Under the pieces are notes generated by a model that was given only the letters and a program-made list of their open reading frames with translations, had not been told where the DNA came from and ran no database searches. From contig JAQSDX010000007.1 of NCBI GenBank assembly GCA_029946125.1, forward strand, positions 1-64,000: a stretch of DNA of 64,000 bases, written 5' to 3'. Of the stretch, positions 55,479-64,000 are shown piece by piece. Positions within the stretch are counted from its first letter, which is position 1. Each line of letters starts with the position of its first letter. A program made the position numbers and the translations under genes. The DNA is from Candidatus Methylobacter titanis (GTDB lineage Bacteria > Pseudomonadota > Gammaproteobacteria > Methylococcales > Methylomonadaceae).

Positions 55479-57065
55479 ATGTCGATTACTGAAATAAGTT
55501 CCGAAACCAAACGTCGTAGAACCTTTGCCATCATCTCCCATCCTGACGCGGGAAAAACCACCATCACCGAAAAACTGCTGCTGTTCGGCGGCGCGATTCA
55601 GCTTGCAGGCTCGGTAAAAGGCCGTAAAGCGGCACGTCATGCGACCTCTGACTGGATGGAAATGGAAAAGGAGCGGGGCATTTCGGTGACCACCTCGGTG
55701 ATGCAGTTCGAACATAAAGACTGCATTATTAATCTGCTCGATACACCGGGTCATGAAGATTTTTCCGAAGATACCTACCGCACCTTGACGGCGGTCGATT
55801 CAGCACTGATGGTGATAGACGTCGCCAAAGGCGTCGAACAAAGGACCATCAACCTGATGGAAGTCTGTCGTCTGCGTACTACGCCGATCCTGACCTTCAT
55901 TAACAAGCTGGACAGGGAAGGGCGGGAACCGATTGAATTGATGGACGAGGTTGAAGATGTGCTGAATATCAAATGCGCACCGATGACCTGGCCTATCGGC
56001 ATGGGTAAACGATTTAAAGGGGTTTATCATCTGTATAAAGATGAAATTCACCTGTTTAGCGCTCAACATGGCGGCAAGATTGCACAGGCTGAAATCATCA
56101 AAGGCTTGCATAACCCAAAGCTGGACGAGTTGCTGGACGATCAGGCCGAAGAACTCAGGGATGAAATTGATTTGGTCAAAGGCGCCAGTCATGAATTCAA
56201 TCTTGAAGACTATCTGGCGGGCAACTTGACACCGGTTTTTTTCGGTTCGGCCATCAACAACTTCGGGATTATTGAGTTACTCGATGCATTCGCCGAATAT
56301 GCGCCGTCACCCCGACCCAGACAGGCAGAGCAGCGTCAGGTTTTACCGGAAGAACCGGCATTTAGCGGTTTTGTGTTTAAGGTTCAGGCCAACATGGATC
56401 CGTCGCATCGGGATCGGATTGCCTTTTTAAGAATCTGTTCCGGAAAATTCGACAAAGGCATGAAGATTCATCATGTGCGTATCGGTAAAAGTATTCAGGT
56501 TGCCAATGCGATCACCTTTCAGGCCGACAGCCGGAAAAGCGTAGAAGAAGCCTACCCCGGCGACATTATCGGTCTGCATAATCACGGCACTATTCAGGTC
56601 GGCGATACCTTTACCCAAGGCGAAACGCTTAAATATGGCGGCATACCTTATTTTGCGCCGGAATTATTCCGCCGCGTAGTGTTAAAAGACCCGTTAAGAG
56701 CCAAAGCCCTGCAAAAAGGACTGGTACAGTTGACCGAAGAAGGCGCGACCCAGTTATTCAAGCCGCTAAAAAATAACGACCTTATTTTAGGCGCGGTCGG
56801 TATTTTACAGTTTGACGTCACCGCGTTCAGGCTTAAAAGCGAATACAATGTCGAATGCGTTTATGACGCGATACCCATCTCCGCAGTACGCTGGGTAAGT
56901 TCCGATAAACCGGCCAAGTTGGAGGAATTCAGGAACAAAGCCTTTGATAACCTGGCTGAAGACGGCGGCGGTTATTTGGTTTATGTCGCCAACAGCCGGG
57001 TTAACCTGCAACTGACCGAAGAACGCTGGCCGGATATTAAATTCAGCGCAACGCGGGAATTGTAA
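55479..57065 (+). CDS. prfC: Peptide chain release factor 3
   Basis: RF3 is a translational GTPase that recycles RF1/RF2 from the ribosome. G1 SHPDAGKTT (residues about 20-28), G2 TSVMQF, G3 DTPGHED and G4 NKLDRE are intact. The 528-residue length is standard. It is distinguished from EF-G by length and by the N-terminal motif [20 protein letters not shown]. It is monocistronic, and converges with the GGDEF-EAL gene. Confidence 0.98.
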   Translation: MSITEISSETKRRRTFAIISHPDAGKTTITEKLLLFGGAIQLAGSVKGRKAARHATSDWMEMEKERGISVTTSVMQFEHKDCIINLLDTPGHEDFSEDTYRTLTAVDSALMVIDVAKGVEQRTINLMEVCRLRTTPILTFINKLDREGREPIELMDEVEDVLNIKCAPMTWPIGMGKRFKGVYHLYKDEIHLFSAQHGGKIAQAEIIKGLHNPKLDELLDDQAEELRDEIDLVKGASHEFNLEDYLAGNLTPVFFGSAINNFGIIELLDAFAEYAPSPRPRQAEQRQVLPEEPAFSGFVFKVQANMDPSHRDRIAFLRICSGKFDKGMKIHHVRIGKSIQVANAITFQADSRKSVEEAYPGDIIGLHNHGTIQVGDTFTQGETLKYGGIPYFAPELFRRVVLKDPLRAKALQKGLVQLTEEGATQLFKPLKNNDLILGAVGILQFDVTAFRLKSEYNVECVYDAIPISAVRWVSSDKPAKLEEFRNKAFDNLAEDGGGYLVYVANSRVNLQLTEERWPDIKFSATREL

Positions 57066-57365
57066 GTTTTTTTCGACGTTAAGGCATGAACATAAAATAA
57101 CCTGAACGTGTACTAAATTGTGGGGGTGACGGAAGGCGTCCAGTTAATATGAGCGGGTTCCTAAGCGCCTACTTTCCTATTTAATGCACAAGTACCTCCC
57201 GATGGGGTTTGTAACTTTAACCGTCTGTATGTTAACGATTTGGTCTCTTTGTGGGCGCGAATGAATTCGCGCCCACAAAGAGACGGCCAGCAGAATAGGC
57301 AGCAGCGATCCTGGAACTTATGTATAACGATGAGAGCCTCCTGCGTGGAAGCCAGCGTAAAAATT
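57066..57365. other. 300-bp region between convergent prfC and the GGDEF-EAL gene
   Basis: It holds the perfect palindrome at 57243-57284 and otherwise no gene. A 77-codon minus-strand frame overlapping the GGDEF-EAL end is not accepted. Confidence 0.45.
57243..57284. repeat. Perfect 20-bp-arm palindrome between prfC and the GGDEF-EAL gene
   Basis: Bases 57243-57262 and 57265-57284 are exact inverted complements with a GA spacer; the core is GTGGGCGCGAAT/ATTCGCGCCCAC. The two genes converge on it, so it may terminate both, although it has no T-run. Confidence 0.85.
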
Positions 57366-60300
57366 TTAAACTTGATCGCGCAATAACCGGGCAAATTCTT
57401 CGGCCGGCAGCGGTTTGCTTTTGATAAAACCCTGGTAAGCGTCGCAGCCTTTTTCCCGCAGGAATGCTAATTGCTCAAGCGTTTCTACGCCTTCGGCTAA
57501 TACCTTGAAGCCTAAAATATGCCCCATCGCAATTATCGTCGCGGTAATTTCCATATCGTCTTGTGCCGAGGGAATATCATCAATAAAGCTCTTGTCAATT
57601 TTTAGCACATCCAGCGGAAAGCGCTTCAGGTAGGCCAGCGACGAATAACCGGTGCCGAAATCGTCAATGGCCAGTCGAATGCCTTGAGCGCGCAAATTAT
57701 TGAGTACCTCGACGGCTTTTTCTTCGTTTTCCATTAAGCCGCTTTCGGTTAGTTCCAGTTCTAATCGTTCAGCCGGAAAGCCGGTTTCGTGCAACACCTC
57801 TGCTACCAGAGCATTGATGTCGCTACGGCGGAACTGGTGCGGCGATACGTTGACCGCTAAAGTTATCGATGGCAAATCCATATCTATCCAGCGCTGGCCT
57901 TGCAGGCAAGTTTCACGCAGCACCCAGGCGCCAATTTCCAAAATTAGGCCTGTTTCTTCGGCAATAGGAATGAAGTAGGCTGGTGAAATCAGTCCTTCGT
58001 TGGGGTCTTGCCAGCGTACCAACGCTTCGGCACCGACGATCAGGCCGCTGACGATGTCGATTTGTGCCTGATAATAGACACACAATTCCTGTCGTTCAGT
58101 GGCGCGACGCAGGCGAGTTTCCAAGGCAATGCGTTCACGGGCGATAACGGTAAATTCTTCGGAAAAATAGGCAAAACAACTGCGTCCTTCATCTTTGGCA
58201 CGGTAAAGTGCAATGTCGGCATTATCCATCAGCTTTTCAGGGCTGTCGCCGTGCTGTGGAAACAAGCTAATGCCGATGCTGGCGCCGATTATGACCTTTC
58301 GGCTTAGCTCAGGATGGTTTTTTTTGCTTTTAAGTAATTGAAAAGGTTTGTTTAAATCGTCTATGATATTTTTGGCGATCCGCGCCGCATCTTCCGGGTG
58401 AGTAATATCTTCCAGCAGCACGACAAACTCATCACCACCCAAACGAGCAACCATATCGACATCGCGCAATCTGGCTTTGATACGGGTAGCGACTTGTTGC
58501 AGTAATTCGTCACCGGCCAAATGTCCCATGCTGTCATTGACCGCTTTGAAACGATCCAGATCAAGCATCAGCAATGCCAGTTGTTTGCCGTCACGTCGCT
58601 TCATTTCGATGGCATGCGTCAGTCGCTCCGATAGCAGGCGGCGATTTGGCAGTGCCGTAAGCGGATCGTAATAAGCCAGATTGTGAATAGTTTCTTCAGC
58701 TTCTTTGTTTTTGGTGATGTCGGTGAAAGCGGAAACGTAGTTAATGATCTGGTTATTCGTATCGCTAACTGTGGTAATACTGAGCCATTCGGGGTAGATG
58801 TCGCCGTTTTTACGTTTGTTCCATATTTCGCCCTCCCAGTAGCCATCCTGTTTTAAGCTATGTTGTAACGCTTGGTAAAAGTCGACATCCTGACGGCCCG
58901 AATTAAGCAAAGCGTGGGTTTGTCCAATAACTTCTTCCGGGCTATAGCCGGTGATGCGGGTAAACGCCTTGTTGACTTTCAGGATAATCTGATTGGCATC
59001 GGTGATGGACATGCCTTCTTGCGATTCAAAAGCGGTTGCCGCGATACGGAGTTCCGTCTCAGCCTGTTTCTGCTCGGTAACATCGCGAAAACTCCACACC
59101 CTGCCGACCACTTTATGGTTAATTATTTGGGGGATGGAATAGCGCTCGACAACTTTTCCATCCTTAAATTCAATAATATCGAAGGAATGAGCTTCCGGGG
59201 TTGCATACAGTTCGGTTGTTTTTCTTGAGAAAGTCTCTGCGTCCTTGATTTGATTAGGGCCGTACAATAGTTCTGGACTGCCGTCTTTAGCGTTCATTTT
59301 GGCGGCGATGACTTCATCGGGAATTTGCCACAAATCAGAGAATTTTTGGTTATGCAACAGCCAATTGTTGTTCAGATCTACAGCCAGAATGGCCTCACCG
59401 GTGGATTCCAAAGTGGCTCTTAGTATGGATAGCGATTCCGCTATTTGTAACATTGACCGGCTTCGTTCAATGGCTAATTGGGCTAGGCCGACATAGTGGT
59501 TTATCAGGTTAATTTCGGTATCGGTTGGTTGCGCCGGTAGTCGATGATAGACGGCGAAAGTCCCGATAACCCCCCCCAGGTTATTTTTAATCGGCTGTGA
59601 CCAGCAGGATTGCAGGTTGGCTTGCTTGGCGAGATCGCGATACGCTTCCCAATAAGGATGCTGTTGCACATCTTCCACGATAACGCGTTCGCCGAGATAC
59701 GCCGCCGTACCGCAAGAACCGACGCCGTTGCCAATCGCCAGGCCATTAATAGCTTGATTGTAAAAGTCGGGTAAGCTGGGTGCTGCACCATAGCGTAGAT
59801 GTTTGTTGTCTTCATCCAACAGTAAAATTGAGCACAACATATTAGGATGTAGCGCTTCAATTTGAAGGGCTAATGTATTCAATACTTCGGGTAGGTCGAC
59901 TCCCCGGTTAATCAGTTGAAGAACTCGATTTTGTAAAGCCAGTTCATTGGTACGGGTATGTAAATCATTTTCGATGACCTTGCGCTTGGTGATGTCGCGC
60001 CAACAGGCATGGACAATAAGCTTGCCATGCACTGTCATAGGCGTTAACGACACCTCGACAGGAAGGAGTGATCCATCGGCTCGCAGATACTGCCATTCGA
60101 ACCGGTGATAACCCACCTGCACAGCAATGGCTATCATTTCAGGCGCCTTTTCCTTTGAAGTTCGGTTGTCGGTTTGATAGTCTGGAGATATTTCACTGGG
60201 TCTGCAATTGATCAGTTCAGATTTTGAATGATACCCGAGTTGCATCAAAGCAGCGGCGTTGCAGTCGATGAATCGACCTTCTTGGATAAGCAAAATGGGG

Positions 60301-61796
60301 TCTCTGGAATCTTCAAACAGGTGCCGAAATGCCTCTTCGCTTTCGCGTAGGGCGGCTTCCGCTTGTTTGCGTTTGGTAATATCCTGGATGGTACCAACCA
60401 GTTTTACGGGTTTTTTGACGTTGTCGCACTCGATGTCGCCATGATCAATGACCCAGCGTGTTTTGTTATCGCTAGGGCGGACGATGATATATTCCATCGA
60501 AAACTGTTCGTGATTACGGATTATTGTCTGATGCTGGTCAATTACCTGTTGACGGTGTTTCGGATCAATCAACTCCGCCCAATTCGGGGTATTCTGTTCG
60601 AAGTGTGTGTCGATGCCGAAAATCTGATCCAGCATAGGCGAGCTTTCCCAGCGATCACTTGCAAGGTCAATCACGTAGTAGCCGATGCCCGCAGTATCGT
60701 GCGCCAAACGTAACAGTTTTTCGTTACGGTCGGCTATTTTATTTTTGCGTTTTTGCGCTCTATAGGACGTTAACAGGATTAAGGTAACAACACCGGTCAA
60801 TAGGCTAATGACGACGGCAATTTTGACATATTGAAGCAGCTTTTTTTGATCGGCTTTGGGATTGGGATCATAACTAAAACCTTGCAGAAATTGATCGTTT
60901 TTAACCATGCCCGCTTCGATGAATGTTTCCGTCATGTGTCGCCAGCGCCAGGGATTCATGTGTCCCAGATCAATTATATCAGGCACTATCAATGAGCGTA
61001 TTGCCTCGGCTTCAAATTCAAGATGGTCCCTGGATTTGGTCACTTTATATTTGTTGAGCAACAGATCAATAATTTCTTGCGTGTGATTCATGGCGTAATA
61101 CCAGCCTTCGAGACTGGCTTTACGGAAGGCTTTGACGCGTTCGGGATGCTGTTTAAGCTCGTCTTCCGTGGTGAACAGGATGTCGCTGTAGAAGTCGATG
61201 CCGTAGCTGCGCGGGTTCAGCACGGTGAATTCAATGCCTTGCTGCTTTAGAAAATAAGGCTCGTTGCTTAGGTACGAATTAAATGCGTCTACTTTGCCAG
61301 TGACTAGATCGCTAATGTCATAACTGCTGGGGATGACGTGAAGAAGATTTACATCTATGCCTTCATTATTGAACATCGCGACAAAATCAGCGTCCATGGT
61401 TTGATCCATTAGCATGATTTTTTTTCCGACTAAATCGTCAGGTGAAAAAATGCCGGCATCTTTGCGTGCCAGTAACACCGAAGGAGAATGCTGGTATATC
61501 GCAGCCAAGGCGACTAGCGGTGCGCCGCGCAACCGTTCCAGTAGTAATTCGCTATTGGCCTCGCCATACTGGGCATGACCTTGAAGGACTTCCCGTACCG
61601 GTTTTTTTTCCGGGGTACCTTCGTGAATAATGACGTCGAGTCCGGCTTTTTGGTAATAACCTTTTTCTAACGCCGCATAATAGCCGGCGAATTGAAACTG
61701 GTGATGCCAACGTAGCTGTAGATGAATGGGTTCTGCTGATGCCGAAAAGCAACCGCAGACCAGCGCTACAGCAAGTATAGAACGGGGTCGCATCAT
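57366..61796 (-). CDS. NMT1-PAS-GAF-GGDEF-EAL membrane c-di-GMP enzyme
   Basis: A 1476-residue c-di-GMP signalling protein. A signal peptide (about 1-21) is followed by a periplasmic NMT1/ThiY-like binding domain (about 22-310; LRWHHQFQFAGYYAALEKGY), one membrane helix (about 324-345), then PAS (about 365-475), PAS (480-600), GAF (630-800), two more PAS (805-1045), GGDEF (about 1055-1215) and EAL (1230-1470). The cyclase motif GGDEF and the inhibitory RDVD five residues before it are intact, as are EALVRW and DDFGTGYSS of the phosphodiesterase. Both activities are likely possible. The NMT1 domain family binds pyrimidine or thiamine-related molecules; the ligand here is unknown. The start is ATGATG at 61796. 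Confidence 0.92.
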   Translation of the reverse strand: MMRPRSILAVALVCGCFSASAEPIHLQLRWHHQFQFAGYYAALEKGYYQKAGLDVIIHEGTPEKKPVREVLQGHAQYGEANSELLLERLRGAPLVALAAIYQHSPSVLLARKDAGIFSPDDLVGKKIMLMDQTMDADFVAMFNNEGIDVNLLHVIPSSYDISDLVTGKVDAFNSYLSNEPYFLKQQGIEFTVLNPRSYGIDFYSDILFTTEDELKQHPERVKAFRKASLEGWYYAMNHTQEIIDLLLNKYKVTKSRDHLEFEAEAIRSLIVPDIIDLGHMNPWRWRHMTETFIEAGMVKNDQFLQGFSYDPNPKADQKKLLQYVKIAVVISLLTGVVTLILLTSYRAQKRKNKIADRNEKLLRLAHDTAGIGYYVIDLASDRWESSPMLDQIFGIDTHFEQNTPNWAELIDPKHRQQVIDQHQTIIRNHEQFSMEYIIVRPSDNKTRWVIDHGDIECDNVKKPVKLVGTIQDITKRKQAEAALRESEEAFRHLFEDSRDPILLIQEGRFIDCNAAALMQLGYHSKSELINCRPSEISPDYQTDNRTSKEKAPEMIAIAVQVGYHRFEWQYLRADGSLLPVEVSLTPMTVHGKLIVHACWRDITKRKVIENDLHTRTNELALQNRVLQLINRGVDLPEVLNTLALQIEALHPNMLCSILLLDEDNKHLRYGAAPSLPDFYNQAINGLAIGNGVGSCGTAAYLGERVIVEDVQQHPYWEAYRDLAKQANLQSCWSQPIKNNLGGVIGTFAVYHRLPAQPTDTEINLINHYVGLAQLAIERSRSMLQIAESLSILRATLESTGEAILAVDLNNNWLLHNQKFSDLWQIPDEVIAAKMNAKDGSPELLYGPNQIKDAETFSRKTTELYATPEAHSFDIIEFKDGKVVERYSIPQIINHKVVGRVWSFRDVTEQKQAETELRIAATAFESQEGMSITDANQIILKVNKAFTRITGYSPEEVIGQTHALLNSGRQDVDFYQALQHSLKQDGYWEGEIWNKRKNGDIYPEWLSITTVSDTNNQIINYVSAFTDITKNKEAEETIHNLAYYDPLTALPNRRLLSERLTHAIEMKRRDGKQLALLMLDLDRFKAVNDSMGHLAGDELLQQVATRIKARLRDVDMVARLGGDEFVVLLEDITHPEDAARIAKNIIDDLNKPFQLLKSKKNHPELSRKVIIGASIGISLFPQHGDSPEKLMDNADIALYRAKDEGRSCFAYFSEEFTVIARERIALETRLRRATERQELCVYYQAQIDIVSGLIVGAEALVRWQDPNEGLISPAYFIPIAEETGLILEIGAWVLRETCLQGQRWIDMDLPSITLAVNVSPHQFRRSDINALVAEVLHETGFPAERLELELTESGLMENEEKAVEVLNNLRAQGIRLAIDDFGTGYSSLAYLKRFPLDVLKIDKSFIDDIPSAQDDMEITATIIAMGHILGFKVLAEGVETLEQLAFLREKGCDAYQGFIKSKPLPAEEFARLLRDQV

Positions 61797-61980
61797 ATTG
61801 AGGTCATCGGTTTTCTCTGTTTAATAGTCGTTTTTATGGTACAAACGCATAAAAAGCGACAGTCTTTTATCGAGAGGTATTATCCGTAGTTGAAGATTGG
61901 CTTAGGTAGAAGGAGGCGGCATTTGGCATCCTTGTGCCTAGTCTTAAGAATAGGCTGCCTTTAAGTAATGAAGTCGACTA

Positions 61981-62007
61981 GGGTGGGCAGAAAAGCGCTG
62001 CCCACCC
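61981..62007. repeat. REP-like hairpin after the multicopper oxidase gene
   Basis: GGGTGGGCAG (61981-61990) and CTGCCCACCC (61998-62007) form a perfect 10-bp stem with a 7-base loop. It is just downstream of the multicopper oxidase stop and may help terminate that gene, or be a REP element. Confidence 0.75.
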
Positions 62008-62015
62008 CGCGTGCC

Positions 62016-63749
62016 TTATTTATTAATCAGTTTACGAACACGGTCGTAAATCATCTTCCGGTTAATTATCAGCACATAGCTTAATAAACCCAGTATTAAA
62101 CCGAATACCAATTTTCCAAAAGCAGAACTTTCCGGTTCGGCTTGCGGAGTTGCAGGCGCCCATTGTTCTTTTACGGTTTGTACCGCAACTTTAGAGGGTT
62201 GGTAGTCTGCTTTCAGATCAGGTAGACCTAAGCTGTGCCATGCATCGTAATCCTGCCATATCGGATACTTGCCTTTCCATAATCCCTTAGTGAAATAAGG
62301 CGCAAGACTCATGCCGTGCGATTTGGGAATGCCTTTTTCATCCAGGAAATCTTTATAGACGACCAAGCTGATATCACCGCCTTCACCGATACCATTCGTG
62401 GTAAAGGCTTTTTCAACATGGTCATGGAACATCCAGATGCCTTGGCCAAAGCTGTTTAAGCCGTCATCGGTACCGTTCAATTCCAGATCAATACGCTGTG
62501 CCGGCACCATGCCGTGTACATCGCGCTGAATATAGGAACCGGGGCCATTATCGACGCCGTCATAATGAGTTATGGTAGGCTTATGACCGTGAATGTGTAC
62601 CGCCATGGCTTCGGTGTGACCATTCAAAATCCGCAGTTTAACTTTTTCATCCTTTTGCATTTCAATCAACGATTCCCTTAAGGTATAAGGGAAAGACCGA
62701 CCGTTGAGCATGAAATAATCGTCGGTGGCATCGGTGCTGTCGTATTCCATGTTCATGTGCTTAGCAATCAGACGCGGATCGTTGGCTGACCGGGCAACAA
62801 GCTCATGTAATTCTTTATCTGCCGATTGATAATGCAAGTCGTACTCGCGGGCATATTTTTCCAGCACTGCTACCGAAGGGTGACGTACTTGACCGGCGCC
62901 GACATTCAGCGTTTGCGGCCAGTTATTGGGACGGTTTTCCTCAACAATAAAAATACCCTGTAAACCCATTGGAATATGAGTGTGCGGTTGGACATGGCAG
63001 TGGTAATACATGGTGCCCGGTTGGCGTGGTTTGATCACGTAGGTTTTACTTTCGCCCGGCATAATGTCCATGTTGCTGCTTTGCGCAACACCATCATTGC
63101 CGACGCCGGCATGATCCATAAATGGATGATCGATACCGTGCAAATGTAAGGAATGCGGCAAATAATGGGTATTTTCGACAATCAGCCAAATCACATCATC
63201 CTGTTCAACACGAATGACCGGAGACGGTACGCGCAGCAATGGATTAGCAATCGGCTCGTAAATGCTCAGTGTAGACATATCGCGGGTTTTTGGAGCAAAA
63301 ACCCAAAAAGTAGGTTGTATGCCCGGCGCTATATCGAAGGTGGTGGTGGGGTCTTTCATATCCGGCGAATGGCCGTTGAGTTCGGCAATTTCGAGCCGGA
63401 TAATGATTTTATCAGGGTCGCCGTCGCCATCGATATCGTCCGACATGGTGATGGCGTCGGCAGCGAGTTGGGTTTCCATCAGTGTTTTCATGGAAATGCC
63501 GTTGGTACCTTTGACAAAGGCGGCGATGTCGGACGGATTGTCGGGATTACATAGCCGTGAAGCCTGTATTTCTACGCCATCAATGACTTGTGCTTTACGC
63601 CATTCGGGAGAAATAAAGTCGGAACAGACTTCTTCTACCGGCCCCATATCTACCTTGGCCGTAGGGGGTAAATCGCTGGCCGCTTGACTCCATGAGTGTG
63701 TAAGGAGCATTGTTGCGCCCCAAATGAAGGTAAGAAGATTTTTATGCAT
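62016..63749 (-). CDS. Membrane-anchored two-domain multicopper oxidase
   Basis: An exported copper enzyme: signal peptide (about 1-24), cupredoxin domain 1 with HSLHLHGIDH and HCHVQPHTHIPMGL, cupredoxin domain 2 with HIHGHKPT and WMFHDHVEKAF, and a C-terminal membrane anchor (about 547-566). The type 1 copper ligands Cys, His and Met are in domain 1, and the usual Cys in domain 2 is replaced by Asp (HDH). Trinuclear-site histidines are present in both. This layout corresponds to a type C two-domain oxidase. An insertion with DDIDGDGDPDK (about 105-115) may bind calcium. The substrate is unknown. Length is 577. Confidence 0.85.
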   Translation of the reverse strand: MHKNLLTFIWGATMLLTHSWSQAASDLPPTAKVDMGPVEEVCSDFISPEWRKAQVIDGVEIQASRLCNPDNPSDIAAFVKGTNGISMKTLMETQLAADAITMSDDIDGDGDPDKIIIRLEIAELNGHSPDMKDPTTTFDIAPGIQPTFWVFAPKTRDMSTLSIYEPIANPLLRVPSPVIRVEQDDVIWLIVENTHYLPHSLHLHGIDHPFMDHAGVGNDGVAQSSNMDIMPGESKTYVIKPRQPGTMYYHCHVQPHTHIPMGLQGIFIVEENRPNNWPQTLNVGAGQVRHPSVAVLEKYAREYDLHYQSADKELHELVARSANDPRLIAKHMNMEYDSTDATDDYFMLNGRSFPYTLRESLIEMQKDEKVKLRILNGHTEAMAVHIHGHKPTITHYDGVDNGPGSYIQRDVHGMVPAQRIDLELNGTDDGLNSFGQGIWMFHDHVEKAFTTNGIGEGGDISLVVYKDFLDEKGIPKSHGMSLAPYFTKGLWKGKYPIWQDYDAWHSLGLPDLKADYQPSKVAVQTVKEQWAPATPQAEPESSAFGKLVFGLILGLLSYVLIINRKMIYDRVRKLINK

Positions 63750-64000
63750 ACGACGGCCTCAGATTGATTCATTAAATAAAATGATACACCGCCAACTCAA
63801 AGCGGAGGTTTTTAACGCACTCATTTTAACTGAATATTAAGGGGAATTCATGTTTAACGCTAGAATAAACATGAATTATCAATTTAACGGTTCACCGAAT
63901 ATGGACTCAGCTTTATACATAAATGTCTACGAGACACGATCATACTGGCAGGGATGCCTGACCCGATAGAGCGGGAAGCAACTTCAGACATAGGAATGCG
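63750..64000. other. Upstream region of the multicopper oxidase, to the window edge
   Basis: It holds the hairpin at 63845-63879, a short CCCG/CGGG hairpin near 63962-63975, and one weak short frame. The oxidase promoter must be in 63750-63850. No other gene is seen. Confidence 0.4.
63845..63879. promoter_or_regulatory. Hairpin upstream of the multicopper oxidase gene
   Basis: AATTCATGTTTA (63845-63856) pairs with TAAACATGAATT (about 63866-63878) in a stem of about 12 bp, roughly 95 bp upstream of the oxidase start. It may be an operator or terminator of a neighbouring gene. A 39-codon frame begins in it at ATG 63850 (AAGGGGAATTC upstream) and ends at 63969, but it is too uncertain to call a gene. 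Confidence 0.35.

Noticed and set aside
57161-57394. 77-codon minus-strand frame overlapping the end of the GGDEF-EAL gene
   Set aside because: It runs through the perfect palindrome at 57243-57284 and shows no domain or start signal.

Overview
The window is a chromosomal segment of a Gram-negative gammaproteobacterium. The flagellar order fleQ-fleS-fleR-fliEFGHIJK, the block trpF-trpB-trpA-accD-folC-dedD-cvpA-purF-metZ and the block nrdR-ribD-ribE-ribBA-ribH-nusB-thiL-pgpA are all typical of that class. A stand-alone methenyl-tetrahydrofolate cyclohydrolase (fchA) and the overall flavour suggest a Methylococcales methanotroph. This is an inference, because no methane or methanol oxidation gene lies in the window. 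I see no tRNA, rRNA, CRISPR array, prophage or intact insertion sequence.

Layout. 1-1.4 kb: the end of an unknown gene, and a CBS-domain CorC/HlyC-type membrane protein. 1.7-13.4 kb: sigma-54-dependent flagellar regulators and the basal body, export and hook-length genes, closed by a strong terminator; sigma-54-like promoters precede fleS and fliE. 13.6-18.2 kb: rpsF-rpsR-DUF2232-rplI, waaA and fchA. 18.3-30.7 kb: two paralogous SulP anion transporters separated by a small ribbon-helix-helix protein, then a six-gene membrane complex related to Hyf/Hyc/complex I, then a DUF2231 membrane protein with a His-rich tail. The large subunit of the complex has lost the cysteines that bind the NiFe site, so it looks like an energy-converting-hydrogenase-related (Ehr) complex, not a hydrogenase. 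31-40.3 kb: tryptophan, fatty acid, folate, purine and methionine genes, with cvpA broken by a small repeat. 40.4-47.3 kb: glutaredoxin, a class II aldolase-like protein and the riboflavin operon, whose RibBA has a degenerate GTP cyclohydrolase II half. 47.3-64 kb: signalling genes (PAS-SpoIIE phosphatase with a small upstream gene, an atypical response regulator, an orphan PAS protein, a large NMT1-PAS-GAF-GGDEF-EAL protein), a histone-deacetylase-like hydrolase, a malate/lactate dehydrogenase-like enzyme, prfC and a membrane-anchored multicopper oxidase.

The most striking non-genic theme is small structured repeats that enter genes. A 107-bp multi-stem element forms the 3' end of fleS. A 48-bp tandem repeat extends fliH into fliI. 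An 80-bp relative breaks cvpA, and cutting it out between GCGAC and GTCGC restores one reading frame. Another relative lies at the cvpA 3' end, and a short repeat peptide sits inside the SpoIIE phosphatase. Palindromic REP-like elements occupy many intergenic gaps.

The best candidate for a poorly described functional system is the SulP/SulP/Ehr cluster: two anion (possibly bicarbonate) transporters next to a redox-driven or redox-sensing ion-translocating membrane complex without hydrogenase chemistry.
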